Origin: Segetibacter koreensis DSM 18137
Lineage (GTDB): Bacteria; Bacteroidota; Bacteroidia; Chitinophagales; Chitinophagaceae
Length of the DNA: 64,000 nt
Assembly: GCF_000374045.1 (NCBI RefSeq)
Contig: NZ_KB893314.1
Location: 1-64,000, forward strand
Reading direction: 5' to 3'
Shown piece by piece: positions 1-8,712 of this stretch (positions are counted from its first letter, which is position 1; the number at the start of each line of letters is the position of its first letter). The notes below the pieces were generated by a model. The model saw nothing but the letters and a program-made list of their open reading frames with translations, searched no databases and had not been told where the DNA came from. The position numbers were made by a program, and so were the translations under genes.

Positions 1-1705
1 AAGGAAAACCGTTTTCTGTTCTTACTTTTTGGCCATCCAAAATAAATACAACACTGCCTACTTTTGTTGCAGTGGTGTTAGCACGGATGTTCAAAGGAGG
101 CAAAGCTGTTTTATCTAAAACACTTCCGTCAGGGATAGCTTGTATATCCTTGTCTGTATTTGCATTTACGAGCGTAAAGCTGCTCACTAAAGAGGACCGC
201 TTAAATTTTATTAAGTTTCTGAAAGCGGAGACACTGTGCGAGAAAATGTTTGCTACCTCAATATCAGGCTTTTGGTCACCGTCCAAATCACTTATTTGCG
301 GATGATTTGGACCGCTATTGGCCTTTAAAAATACAGGCTTGTCAAAAGAAAGGTGGCCACTGGTGCTTGTGTTTTTTAAAACAGAAAGTATGCCGTCCCA
401 GTAATTATCGGTAACCAGGTCTGGCTTTCCATCACCATCTAAATCGGTGATGGAAGCAGAGTGGCAACCAGCCCCACCCGTGAAGAAGTCTATATGTTTT
501 TCAAATAAAAGACTCCCAATAATACTTTTGTTCTGCAAGATGGAAATCCAGGCGGGCGCAAAATTGTTTCCAAAGCCAGCCACTACAATATCAGGCTCGC
601 CATCCCCGTTCAAATCACCAATGGAAATGCCATTCGGCGTCTTATCTTCACTTATATTTATATCCACCCTGCTTGCCAAAGAAATGTGCCCTGGCGTGCT
701 GGTATTCCTGAACAGTGAAATATATCCCACTCCTCTATTTCCTACTATAATATCGACTTTGCCATCGCCATCCAAATCACCCATTGCACACGCAAAAGGT
801 TCTGAATTGGCACCTATTGTAAAGTCAAGCTTAGAAGCAAACGAAATATTTGCTGTTGTGCTGGTGTTTCTTAATATTGAGATACGCTCTGAGCCACGAG
901 CAGTAATAACAATATCAGGTTTTCCATCTTTGTCTAAATCACCAATCGCAGAATAACTTGGCCCAACAGAGGTCGCAAAATCAGTTTTACTTCCGAAAGA
1001 AATATTACCTACGCTGCTTTGGTTTCGGAAAACCGAAATTGAATTAGTGAAATAGCCAGTTGCTCCTACATCTTGCTTTCCGTCCCCGTCAAAATCACCA
1101 ATAAAGCAAGTTGTGGCATTCCCGGAAGTTTTCAGGTTTACCACTGAATCAAAGGTTACATTCCCATTGGTGCTCAGGTTCTTCAAAATAGTAACTGTTG
1201 GTGCATTGTAATCGCTAACAATTACATCAGGCTTTCCATCCCCATTAAAATCACTTAAATGATTATCCAATGGAGATATACCTGTTTCAAAATCGATATT
1301 CGCCGAAAATGAACTATCTGTAAAGGGGCCGGCCACACTTGCAAATGTAACAAGAAAAGGTTTAGACGAATAGGCTGTAAGTCCTTTGGTTGTTACCGTG
1401 ATCGGCTGATAAGTTGTCCCGGTAGGGACATTCACTTTAAGCGTTGTAGCGGTTGCGGCAATAACAGTAGATTTTACGGCTCCGAAATAAACAATATTGT
1501 TTGCCGCAATGCTGCTGAAATGAGTACCTGTTATTGTTACTTCAGTGCCAACAGGACCATCAGCGGGCGTAAAAGAGGTAATTGTGGGTTGTGCAAATGT
1601 TTGTTGTACCAGTAAGCCGTTGAATATTATTATGATCAGGAGGAGATACGTTTTCCCTGACAAGAATGACTTCATCTGTTGACTAGTAGATGTTTGGTTA
1701 CTCAT
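1..1705 (-). CDS. FG-GAP/VCBS repeat surface protein with IPT/TIG domain (partial, C-terminus off window)
   Basis: About 568 codons are visible and the frame is still open at base 1, so the C-terminus is missing. A hydrophobic signal segment (about residues 20-39) is followed by an IPT/TIG Ig-like domain (about 41-122, beginning PTITSFTPADGPVG). Seven FG-GAP/VCBS calcium-binding repeats follow, each with a D-x-D/N-x-DG-x-x-D core such as GDLDGDGKVDIIV and TDLDGDGKPDLVT. After the repeats a segment with NIRANT and FILDGQ begins, probably another beta-sandwich. Such proteins are exported and form beta-propellers at the cell surface; Bacteroidota members are often type IX secretion cargo, but the C-terminal sorting domain would lie outside the window. 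The ATG at 1705 is used; an in-frame ATG at 1675 sits closer to the signal peptide and is equally possible. Ligand unknown. Confidence 0.85.
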   Translation of the reverse strand, partial: MSNQTSTSQQMKSFLSGKTYLLLIIIIFNGLLVQQTFAQPTITSFTPADGPVGTEVTITGTHFSSIAANNIVYFGAVKSTVIAATATTLKVNVPTGTTYQPITVTTKGLTAYSSKPFLVTFASVAGPFTDSSFSANIDFETGISPLDNHLSDFNGDGKPDVIVSDYNAPTVTILKNLSTNGNVTFDSVVNLKTSGNATTCFIGDFDGDGKQDVGATGYFTNSISVFRNQSSVGNISFGSKTDFATSVGPSYSAIGDLDKDGKPDIVITARGSERISILRNTSTTANISFASKLDFTIGANSEPFACAMGDLDGDGKVDIIVGNRGVGYISLFRNTSTPGHISLASRVDINISEDKTPNGISIGDLNGDGEPDIVVAGFGNNFAPAWISILQNKSIIGSLLFEKHIDFFTGGAGCHSASITDLDGDGKPDLVTDNYWDGILSVLKNTSTSGHLSFDKPVFLKANSGPNHPQISDLDGDQKPDIEVANIFSHSVSAFRNLIKFKRSSLVSSFTLVNANTDKDIQAIPDGSVLDKTALPPLNIRANTTATKVGSVVFILDGQKVRTENGFP

Positions 1706-2461
1706 AATGCAGAGTTTTTGGTGGTTAGATAATGTATTTATTTTATCACCCTTTCATTTTCTTTATCCATTTTGTTCTTTATCCATTTGGGCTGTTTTTT
1801 AATATCTACAGTTAACTTCCATTCCTGTTATATTTTATAGGAACATTCAAATCCATAACATTAGCATTTCCTTAAGTATCGCCTCCAACAGATCGTCCCC
1901 ATACTACGTCTTTACCCACTGTTCCATAAGTGGCGGAAAACATAAGAATGAAGGAAGGAGAAAAAACGTAGAAAGCCTGAGTTTTCTAGAAACTGAATAT
2001 TTTTCATAAAGAGAAGTTTTAGAAATTGGGAAGAAGATGAAGCAATTTTAAATGAAAGTTGCAACTCGAAAAAAAGTAAAATGTATTGCTAAATTATTTA
2101 AATCATATTGTAAATTTTGTGATATCAATCACAATCGGATCAGTTTTAGATGACACTTATCAATTTCACACTTTCTTTGGGTTTGTGTTCTTTAGCTTGA
2201 TTCAGAGTGGCAAAATGCCCTTTCTTTTCCAAAGTTTTTAAGTTAAGCAGCCAAACTATCTCAAAAGAAACCTGAAGGCTAATAGCTATTTATATAGATA
2301 AAATTCGCTAACAACATTCTATGCTTTTGACCAAATTTCGATATCATAAATTTAACCAAAAACTCCGTAAGCCTGTATAGATTAAATGTTATTGCTTAGG
2401 TCATAAATACGTCCAAATTTAAACGCCGTTATGGTTCTAAATATTAACCATCAACCTGCTT
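1706..2461. other. Long AT-rich intergenic region
   Basis: These 756 bases lie between the FG-GAP gene (start codon side) and the end of the MacB-like permease gene. I see no convincing coding frame on either strand. The only ordered signal is an 18-base palindrome at 2117-2134, listed separately. The promoter of the FG-GAP gene should lie here, but no clear TAnnTTTG element is visible close to its start. Confidence 0.6.
2117..2134. promoter_or_regulatory. CRP/FNR-like palindromic operator candidate
   Basis: The sequence TTGTGAT-ATCA-ATCACAA is a perfect 7-4-7 inverted repeat and contains TGTGA-N6-TCACA, the consensus recognised by CRP-family regulators in proteobacteria. It stands in the long intergenic region about 410 bases upstream of the FG-GAP start codon. 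Which regulator, if any, binds it here is inference; Bacteroidota do encode CRP/FNR-family proteins. Confidence 0.35.
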
Positions 2462-3682
2462 TCATTCATAATGCAACGCTTCAATAGGATCGAGACGTGA
2501 GGCTTTTAGCGCAGGGTAATAACCGAAGAAAACGCCCGTTGCAAAGCAAACCATAAATGAAAGTAAAACCGAGGCTTGGGTTACCAGTGTCGGCCAATGG
2601 AGCAACGTAGTCACAAGTTTTGCAGCAGTAATTCCCAGCGCTACTCCAATCAATCCGCCGGTAACACCGATTAGAACAGCCTCGATCAGGAACTGCATCA
2701 GGATGTCTGTTCCCCTGGCTCCGATAGACATGCGCAGTCCTATCTCTTTGGTTCGTTCCGTTACAGATACATACATAATGTTCATGATTCCGATGCCGCC
2801 GACAACAAGAGAAATGCCTGCAATAACAGCAAGTAATATCGTAAGTATGCGGCTGGTTGAACTGAAAGTGCTGATGAGTTCAGCCTGGGTTCGTACTGTA
2901 AAATCATCATCTGTTCCCTTCTGCAGTCTGTGACTTATTCTGAGTGTTTGTTGTATTTCTTCTGCTGCTTTTTCCGTAGAATTCTCATCAGCTGCAGAGG
3001 CAAAAATGGTTTGATAATAGATAGTAGCGAGAACCCTTTTCTGCACAGTAGTAATCGGCGTAAGTATGACATCGTCCTGGTCTTGACCAAATGTATTCTC
3101 ACCTTTTTTACTTAGCACACCAACTATTTTAAATGGTATATTTTTGAAACGAATGCTTTTGCCCACAACTGCTTCCCCGTTAGGAAAAAGATTGTTTATA
3201 ACGGTTTGCCCAACAAGGCAAACCTTGGCAGCAGTTTTAACGTCCTGGTTTGTAAAAGGATTTCCATCCTGCAAGGGCCAGCCTCGGATAGATAGATAGT
3301 CAGGAGATACTCCCTGCAAACTTGTACTCCAGTTATAAGGTCCGTTAATCGCCTGGCCTCTTGCTGACAGCGAAGGTGAAACGGCATTAAGGTATTGCGG
3401 ATGTTTTTGCAGGGCAACCACGTCGGGTTCTGAAAGTGCCTGCACACTTGTATTGTCCATCCTTGCTCCTCCTGTTACGTTGCTGATGGGTCTTATGGTG
3501 ATCATATTGCTTCCCATACCCGAGATCTGGCTTTGAATACTTTGTTTCGAACCCTGCCCGATGGCGATCATCGAAATAACTGCTGCCACACCAATGATAA
3601 TACCGAGCATGGTAAGAAAAGCACGCATTTTATTGCGTTGTATTGCTCGCCATGCTATCCGTAAAAGATTCGTAATTTTCAT
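2462..3682 (-). CDS. MacB-type ABC transporter permease (FtsX/MacB periplasmic domain)
   Basis: This 406-residue inner-membrane permease has the MacB layout: an N-terminal membrane helix (about residues 22-42, MLGIIIGVAAVISM), a large periplasmic domain (about 45-275), then three helices near the C-terminus. The segment after the second helix, NIMYVSVTERTKEIGLRMSIGA, is very characteristic of the family. Unlike E. coli MacB the ATPase is a separate protein, encoded 14 bases upstream. In MacA-MacB-TolC systems this mechanotransmission permease uses cytoplasmic ATP hydrolysis to push substrates through the adaptor and outer-membrane duct. Substrate is unknown (macrolides, peptides and lipids are known for relatives). 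It is the last gene of the efflux operon. Confidence 0.93.
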   Translation of the reverse strand: MKITNLLRIAWRAIQRNKMRAFLTMLGIIIGVAAVISMIAIGQGSKQSIQSQISGMGSNMITIRPISNVTGGARMDNTSVQALSEPDVVALQKHPQYLNAVSPSLSARGQAINGPYNWSTSLQGVSPDYLSIRGWPLQDGNPFTNQDVKTAAKVCLVGQTVINNLFPNGEAVVGKSIRFKNIPFKIVGVLSKKGENTFGQDQDDVILTPITTVQKRVLATIYYQTIFASAADENSTEKAAEEIQQTLRISHRLQKGTDDDFTVRTQAELISTFSSTSRILTILLAVIAGISLVVGGIGIMNIMYVSVTERTKEIGLRMSIGARGTDILMQFLIEAVLIGVTGGLIGVALGITAAKLVTTLLHWPTLVTQASVLLSFMVCFATGVFFGYYPALKASRLDPIEALHYE

Positions 3683-3696
3683 TTTGGTACAGTTTA

Positions 3697-4440
3697 TTAT
3701 TCAGTAAGTACGGGAAGATTTTGTAACACATCCCGTGCTTTTCGTACATTGTTATTTACGTCGTCTTTTATGATCCTGCCATCTCTCAGCGTGATGGTAC
3801 GTTTGGTAAATGAAGCGATATCAGGTTCATGCGTTACAAAGACAATTGTTTTACCATGCACATTATTCAATTCCTGTATCAGCATCATGATCTCGTACGA
3901 TGTCCTCGAGTCAAGATTGCCTGTTGCTTCATCTGCCAGTATCATTACAGGGTCATTTACCAGCGCCCTTGCGATGGCTACTCTTTGTTGTTGTCCGCCC
4001 GATAGTTGACTAGGAAGGTGATGCATCCTATTGGTAAGTTTAACGGCTTCCAGTGCACTCAGAGCTTTTTCCTTTCGTTCTTTTGCGGAAATTTCATTGT
4101 TGTACAATAAAGGCAATTCTACATTTTCTATGGCGGATGTTCTTGCTAATAAGTTATACGATTGAAATACAAAACCCAACTTCCTGTTGCGCAATGCGGC
4201 CAGTTCGTTTTTTGAAAGCTTACCTACGTTGGTGCCATCGAGAAAGTATTCTCCGCTTGTTGGCTTGTCGAGACAGCCCAAAATATTTAGTAATGTTGTT
4301 TTACCAGAACCACTGCTGCCCATAATGCTGATGAACTCACCAGGGTCGATAGTAAAGCTGATATCATTTAATGCTTTCACTGTTTCGTCGCCCATTTTAA
4401 ATGCACGTACCAGGTTTTTTATTTCTACAATAGAACTCAT
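3697..4440 (-). CDS. MacB/LolD-type ABC transporter ATP-binding protein
   Basis: The 247-residue protein is a complete ABC nucleotide-binding domain. It has Walker A GSSGSGKT at residues 41-48, the signature LSGGQQQR around 146-153, Walker B VMILADEAT around 165-173 and the H-loop in VTHEPD near 205. It belongs to the MacB/LolD/FtsE branch, which pairs with permeases that have four membrane helices. It is encoded immediately before the MacB-like permease and after the MacA-like adaptor gene, so the most likely role is powering that efflux pump. It is separated from macA by about 400 bases that hold a palindromic repeat element, which may affect co-transcription. Confidence 0.95.
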   Translation of the reverse strand: MSSIVEIKNLVRAFKMGDETVKALNDISFTIDPGEFISIMGSSGSGKTTLLNILGCLDKPTSGEYFLDGTNVGKLSKNELAALRNRKLGFVFQSYNLLARTSAIENVELPLLYNNEISAKERKEKALSALEAVKLTNRMHHLPSQLSGGQQQRVAIARALVNDPVMILADEATGNLDSRTSYEIMMLIQELNNVHGKTIVFVTHEPDIASFTKRTITLRDGRIIKDDVNNNVRKARDVLQNLPVLTE

Positions 4441-4523
4441 TATTTATCTGTTTTTAATCGATGCACCGTAACTCACGTATTGTTGCTTTTATGTTACCAG
4501 CACCTGTTCTATGTTCAGCCCCG

Positions 4524-4761
4524 GTTGTGTCACTCACTTGTGCTGTATCTTTTTATGGCAGCAAATAAAGCTTCGCATATTCAGTCGTTTGTTGGTTCAT
4601 ACTGACGGATCAACTCCTACATGTCCCGTCATTGCGAGGAGCGACGACAAAGCAATCTGATGTTAGTATGAGTTACTGCTATATGTAAAGCAGATTGCTT
4701 CGTCGTCGTTCCTCCTCGCAATGACGAGTTACGAATCTTCAGTACAAGAGTGCGACGCAAC
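4524..4761. mobile_element. MITE-like palindromic element with nested inverted repeat
   Basis: A 238-base non-coding segment bounded by imperfect 16-base terminal inverted repeats: GTTGTGTCACTCACTT at 4524-4539 and, in inverse orientation, GTTGCGTCGCACTCTT at 4746-4761. Inside it a second, longer inverted repeat pairs 4627-4659 (CGTCATTGCGAGGAGCGACG...) with 4691-4726 (...CGTTCCTCCTCGCAATGACG), which would fold into a stem of about 33 pairs with a loop of about 30 bases. The inner unit resembles the CGTCATTGCGAGG palindromes scattered in many bacterial genomes. No transposase gene is present, so movement would need one in trans. It lies between macA and the ABC ATPase gene and fills most of the gap 4441-4836. 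Confidence 0.6.
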
Positions 4762-4836
4762 AATGTTTCATAGTGGCATTCTTGCCTGGGCTCCAAAAAT
4801 TGTATCACTGTTTTATCCCTGTTTTATTATGATCCG

Positions 4837-6102
4837 TCAATTTCTCGGGCTGCTTGTCGGCCTTCTTCTCATTTGAGGCATAAAAGGACTTCGCTGCGAA
4901 TTATTGTCGTTTTTATTTTCGCCCGCTACAATGTTTGTTATTACGTCTTCATCGGGTCGCAGGCCCTTTATTACCTTCACATAAGTATCGTCGTTGAGGC
5001 TCGTTATAATTTTCTTTTCTGTTAATGTATCGTCCCTTTTTACCCATACAAACGATTTACGGAAATTTGCATTTTCACGATTAAAATTATTCGTAGAAAC
5101 GTGCTGGTAAAACTCCTTCTGCTGATCGTTTTTTCCTCTACCTGTTCTACTTTCAGCCTTCCTGATGATGTAGTGTTTTAGCAGCGTAGAATCAGGTTTA
5201 AAATTCAGCGCCTTCGAAGGAATTAGCAAGGCATTGCTATCTTCCTGCAAATAAATATTGATGCTGGCTGTCATGCCCGGTTTTAGTTTCATGGCTTTAT
5301 TATCAACATTTATCAGGGTTGTGTAGGTGACCACATTGGCTGTAACAGCAGGATGCAGTAAAACTTGTTCTACTTTACCGTGGAAGGTATCATCAGGAAA
5401 TGCATCTACTGTAAATGTGGCGTTTTGGCCTGCACGTACTCCGCCTATATCTGCCTCGTCTACGGCAGCACGTACCTGCATCTTTGTAAGATCTTTAGCA
5501 ATAACAAACAAAGTAGGCGCATTAAAACTAGAGGCGATGGTTTGCCCTGCGCTTACATTTCGGTTAAGTATCACCCCATTGATTGGCGAATAAATGTTTG
5601 TATAAGAAAGATTTTTTAGCGTTAGCCTCAATTGTGCGGCTGCATTAGCGACAGCAGCTTTGGCGCTGTTATATTGGTTAACAGCAACCTGGTAATCGGC
5701 TTTGCTGATGGCACCAAGGTTGAATAATTGATGTTGTCTTTCAAAGTTATTCTGCTGAAACTCGAGGTTGCTTTTTGCATTGGCAAGATTTGCTTTCGAT
5801 TGCTCTGTTTGGGCCGTAATTATAGCAGGATCGACTTTGGCCAGCAACTGGCTTTGCCTTACAGTACTATTAAAATCAACGTACACTGTTTTAATCACAC
5901 CAGATACCTGTGCACCTACAGAAACCGTATCTACCGGTTGAATGGTTCCGGTAGCGGTTACGCTCTTAGCTATATATCCATATCCTGGTTTAACGGTAAC
6001 GAACATTACAGCCTGTTTTTTTTCTTTTGAATTGAAATAAAAGATCGCGGCTGCGGCTGCAACAACAATGGTCGAGAATAACAGAATCGTCTTCTTTTTC
6101 AT
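4837..6102 (-). CDS. MacA-like periplasmic adaptor (HlyD/RND membrane fusion protein)
   Basis: A 421-residue membrane fusion protein. One N-terminal membrane anchor (about residues 5-22) is followed by a barrel/lipoyl region beginning VTATGTIQPVDTVSVGAQVSG, a helical hairpin (about 95-165, rich in Gln, Ala and Lys), the returning lipoyl half with NGVILNRNVSAGQTI, and a beta-barrel domain with LKPGMTAS. The C-terminus carries a polar extension (about 310-421) rich in Lys, Asn and Arg that ends in a low-complexity tail. In MacAB-TolC pumps this adaptor forms the hexameric channel that links the permease to the outer-membrane duct. It is encoded 12 bases after the TolC-like gene in the same direction. 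Confidence 0.93.
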   Translation of the reverse strand: MKKKTILLFSTIVVAAAAAIFYFNSKEKKQAVMFVTVKPGYGYIAKSVTATGTIQPVDTVSVGAQVSGVIKTVYVDFNSTVRQSQLLAKVDPAIITAQTEQSKANLANAKSNLEFQQNNFERQHQLFNLGAISKADYQVAVNQYNSAKAAVANAAAQLRLTLKNLSYTNIYSPINGVILNRNVSAGQTIASSFNAPTLFVIAKDLTKMQVRAAVDEADIGGVRAGQNATFTVDAFPDDTFHGKVEQVLLHPAVTANVVTYTTLINVDNKAMKLKPGMTASINIYLQEDSNALLIPSKALNFKPDSTLLKHYIIRKAESRTGRGKNDQQKEFYQHVSTNNFNRENANFRKSFVWVKRDDTLTEKKIITSLNDDTYVKVIKGLRPDEDVITNIVAGENKNDNNSQRSPFMPQMRRRPTSSPRN

Positions 6103-6114
6103 TTCAATTAATAT

Positions 6115-7464
6115 TTATAAAGACACCGGTTTGCCTATGTAGAATTCGTATACTTTTTGCTGCAAAACAGCGCTGTACTTTGCCTGCGTAAATTGCTGCA
6201 CTGCCTGCACGTACTGGTTCCGTTGCTGCAAAAGATCGTAAGCGTTAATGGCTCCCAGCTTCGATTGTTCATTTGCTATACGGTAACTTTCAGTGGCTGC
6301 TAGCAATTGCTGGTTAGCTGCTTCGTAAGCTTGTTTTGCGTTTACTGCATTTAAGTATGCCCGTTCTACTGTCTGCGATAAAACCAGCTGGTTATTTTTC
6401 AAATTGAGATAAGCCTGTTTGTACTGGATATTGGCTTTTGCAAGGTTGGTCTTGTTGATACGATTGGAAAAAATCGGGATGGATAACGTTACTCCTAAGC
6501 GCTGGTAAAAATTATGGCCTACTTGGGTAAAGTAGCCTGTTTTTGGAGAAATTGAATTGGTAATAACGTCGTTATACCCCGTGCCCAAAGACCCAGTTGC
6601 AGTAAGTGCGGGTTTAAAGCTGGCTCTAGCTTTTACAATATCCAGTTCCGCAATATTTACTCCCAATTTGCCAATTTTAATTTCAGGAAAGTTTAGCAGC
6701 GCCGCTTGTTGAACGTCATAAAGAGAAGGCATTTCTTCAGCAACTTCAACAGAAGGCGGAGTAACAATATCAAATATTATATCGGTAGGTAATTGCAGAA
6801 TTTGTTTTAACGCCAGCACGTTTTGCCTGATGGCATTTTGTGTTTGTACCAACAAATATTTGTCGCTTGCCAACTGTGCCTGCAGTTGCAACAACTCTTT
6901 CTTTGCAATGCTTCCGGCGTCATAAAACTGTTGTCCTTGCTTTACCCTTGCTTCTGAGCTATTGACAAGGTCAGTGATATATTTTAGGTTTTCCTTCGAA
7001 AAGAGTATATCCAGGTAAGCCTGCGTGATCGACAAAGTAATGTTGTTGAGCGATTGCTGTACAGAAAGTCCTGCCGATTGTGTAAGGAGGTCTCTTTGCC
7101 TGATATTGTTGTTGATGTAATTGTTATTCCATAAGACAATAGATGAGTTAAGCGTATAATTTCCGTTGCTTGTTAACTGTTTTAAAGCGTTGCCATCTCG
7201 TGCCGTATTCGTATTACTATTTTCGAAAATATTATTAACAGATGCTGATAGGCCAGGTATTTTAACACCTTTTGCTGCCTCGAGGTCCTGCTCGGTAAAT
7301 TGTTCATCTAACCGAAGTGAATTGACCTGGATGTTGTGGTCTGCAGCGTATCTAAAACAATCCTCGATGCTCCATTTTCTTGCAGAGTCCGACACCTGTG
7401 CATGCATGCACTTGCACACTACAAACGCAGAAAGTAAAAGGAGGTATCGCATCAACAGTTTCAT
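6115..7464 (-). CDS. TolC-family outer-membrane efflux protein
   Basis: A 449-residue outer-membrane factor with a clear signal peptide (about residues 1-22, ending CMHAQ). Two OEP repeats follow: the first starts with WSIEDCFRYAADHNIQ and runs through Gln/Asn-rich coiled segments, the second starts near FPEIKIGKLGVNIAELDIVKA. Repeated long helices such as AKANIQYKQAYLNLKNNQ fit the periplasmic tunnel of TolC. It would form the trimeric duct for the MacA/MacB-like pump encoded next. The start ATG is preceded by a 20-base gap to the upstream lipoprotein gene, so the genes are likely co-transcribed. Confidence 0.93.
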   Translation of the reverse strand: MKLLMRYLLLLSAFVVCKCMHAQVSDSARKWSIEDCFRYAADHNIQVNSLRLDEQFTEQDLEAAKGVKIPGLSASVNNIFENSNTNTARDGNALKQLTSNGNYTLNSSIVLWNNNYINNNIRQRDLLTQSAGLSVQQSLNNITLSITQAYLDILFSKENLKYITDLVNSSEARVKQGQQFYDAGSIAKKELLQLQAQLASDKYLLVQTQNAIRQNVLALKQILQLPTDIIFDIVTPPSVEVAEEMPSLYDVQQAALLNFPEIKIGKLGVNIAELDIVKARASFKPALTATGSLGTGYNDVITNSISPKTGYFTQVGHNFYQRLGVTLSIPIFSNRINKTNLAKANIQYKQAYLNLKNNQLVLSQTVERAYLNAVNAKQAYEAANQQLLAATESYRIANEQSKLGAINAYDLLQQRNQYVQAVQQFTQAKYSAVLQQKVYEFYIGKPVSL

Positions 7465-7484
7465 TTCAAAAATGTATACAGCAG

Positions 7485-8099
7485 TTACTGCCGTTCCGGC
7501 CTTTTTATCGGCTTATATTCTCTTATTGGAGATGTCACCTTTGCCGGCTGATCAACTTGTTTTTGGTTTAAATTAATATTTCGAGGAGGCCTGGTAATTG
7601 GAGGTTTTGTGCCTGTTTTATTTTCCCAACGATCATTTCTCCTTTCCTGGTAACCCGGTTTCCAAAAAAGATTTTTTCGGTTGTTTTCATTAAAGCCTCT
7701 CAGAGCTTCGAGATCCATTCTTCTGTAATAATTCCGGTAGTAATAATGCGGATAGTGGTATACATAATAATGGTGGCGCATCCATGGTTGAAAGACCCGG
7801 AAATTGAGTGCAACCACAAATCCATTGAATAGGTCGTAGCCGGCGTAAATGGATGGCAACGCTGGCGAGAAAATCCATTGTCCGTTGCCGAAGTAAACGA
7901 ATTGCTGCCTCGATAGATCATAATAGACTTCAATATCCGGCAGGTAGTAGTACCTCACTCCCGGATAGTAAGCAGGCGCCCAGGGAGGATTTACATAATG
8001 CACACCACCTTCTACATACGAAGGCGTGTCGCAGCTTGTTGCTGCTGCCAGTGCAGTTACCAGTGCAATCGAGAACCATGTTTTTTTAAAGCTTTTCAT
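7485..8099 (-). CDS. Tyr-rich lipoprotein of unknown function at head of efflux operon
   Basis: I do not recognise a named family. From the ATG at 8099 the protein has 204 residues and a lipoprotein signal peptide with the lipidation cysteine at position 23 (AAATSC). A frame extension to an ATG at 8135 would put 12 residues before the signal peptide and is less likely. The mature part is very rich in Tyr, Pro and His: a segment like PDIEVYYDLSRQQFVYFGNG is followed by a His/Tyr cluster (about residues 120-140), and the C-terminal third is basic with many Arg, Asn and Pro. The composition suggests an envelope protein exposed on the periplasmic or cell surface side. It is the first gene of the run into tolC-macA-macB and may be an accessory of that pump. 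Confidence 0.75.
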   Translation of the reverse strand: MKSFKKTWFSIALVTALAAATSCDTPSYVEGGVHYVNPPWAPAYYPGVRYYYLPDIEVYYDLSRQQFVYFGNGQWIFSPALPSIYAGYDLFNGFVVALNFRVFQPWMRHHYYVYHYPHYYYRNYYRRMDLEALRGFNENNRKNLFWKPGYQERRNDRWENKTGTKPPITRPPRNINLNQKQVDQPAKVTSPIREYKPIKRPERQ

Positions 8100-8712
8100 A
8101 TTCCGCACTTGCGATAACAGGCCGCTAAACAACATGTTATACCCGGCTTTTATATCTACCTTGTCGCTGTATTATTAGATCAAATGTTGCAATTTTCTAC
8201 ATCATTTATACTGATTTAAATCAATAACATTGCTGATTTTGGATACCGTCCTCAATTGCAGTTTATCATTATTCCAGAAAAAATTTCTACTATCTTATGG
8301 CTCCAGAAATAGAAAATAGCGATGAGCTTTCGAAGTACACCATTTTCTTTAACTAATGTAGGCCCACTATGCCGAAGTAATAATAAAATGCGAAAAGTCA
8401 AGCACGGATATCATAGTTGCCAGAAATCCATGAGCTATAGAAGAATGCCTTTATGATGTTAAAATTTGCGTAAAACCCTTTTGAAGTTTTAGAGATAAGG
8501 TCTAGTAATAGTAGAAGCTCACAGCTGAGGAAGAGGCACAAAAGATAAACAAATTAGGGCTGGAAAGAAATGAAGGCAAACATTCGAAACTAACCCAGAA
8601 GAATGTCCTAATTGGATTTCATCAGTTGAACGAAAGGTAATTCGAAAATAATAGAATGAAAGGTTAGAGAACAAATAGCCTGCAAATAATTTGAAGAACA
8701 AAGGATTTATTT
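8100..8712. other. Intergenic region upstream of the efflux operon
   Basis: About 610 AT-rich bases between the efflux operon and the gene at 8713-9111. A short frame (8519-8743, minus) overlaps the next gene and has no recognisable features, so I left it out. The only ordered signal is the FNR-like palindrome at 8211-8224. Confidence 0.5.
8211..8224. promoter_or_regulatory. FNR-like palindrome upstream of efflux operon
   Basis: CTGATTTAAATCAA matches the FNR-type consensus TTGAT-N4-ATCAA at all but the first base, and its core TGATTTAAATCA is a perfect palindrome. It lies 112 bases upstream of the first start codon (8099) of the lipoprotein-tolC-macA-macB operon, a plausible distance for an operator. 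AT-rich palindromes can arise by chance, so confidence is low. Confidence 0.3.

Noticed and set aside
447-956. Plus-strand frame of 169 codons opposite the FG-GAP gene
   Set aside because: It lies wholly antisense to seven clear FG-GAP repeats, and its Ser/Pro/Lys-rich sequence is what the reverse of repeated Asp/Gly codons gives.
4627-4726. Possible CRISPR or attachment site
   Set aside because: There is one inverted repeat only, without regularly spaced direct repeats or an integrase gene.
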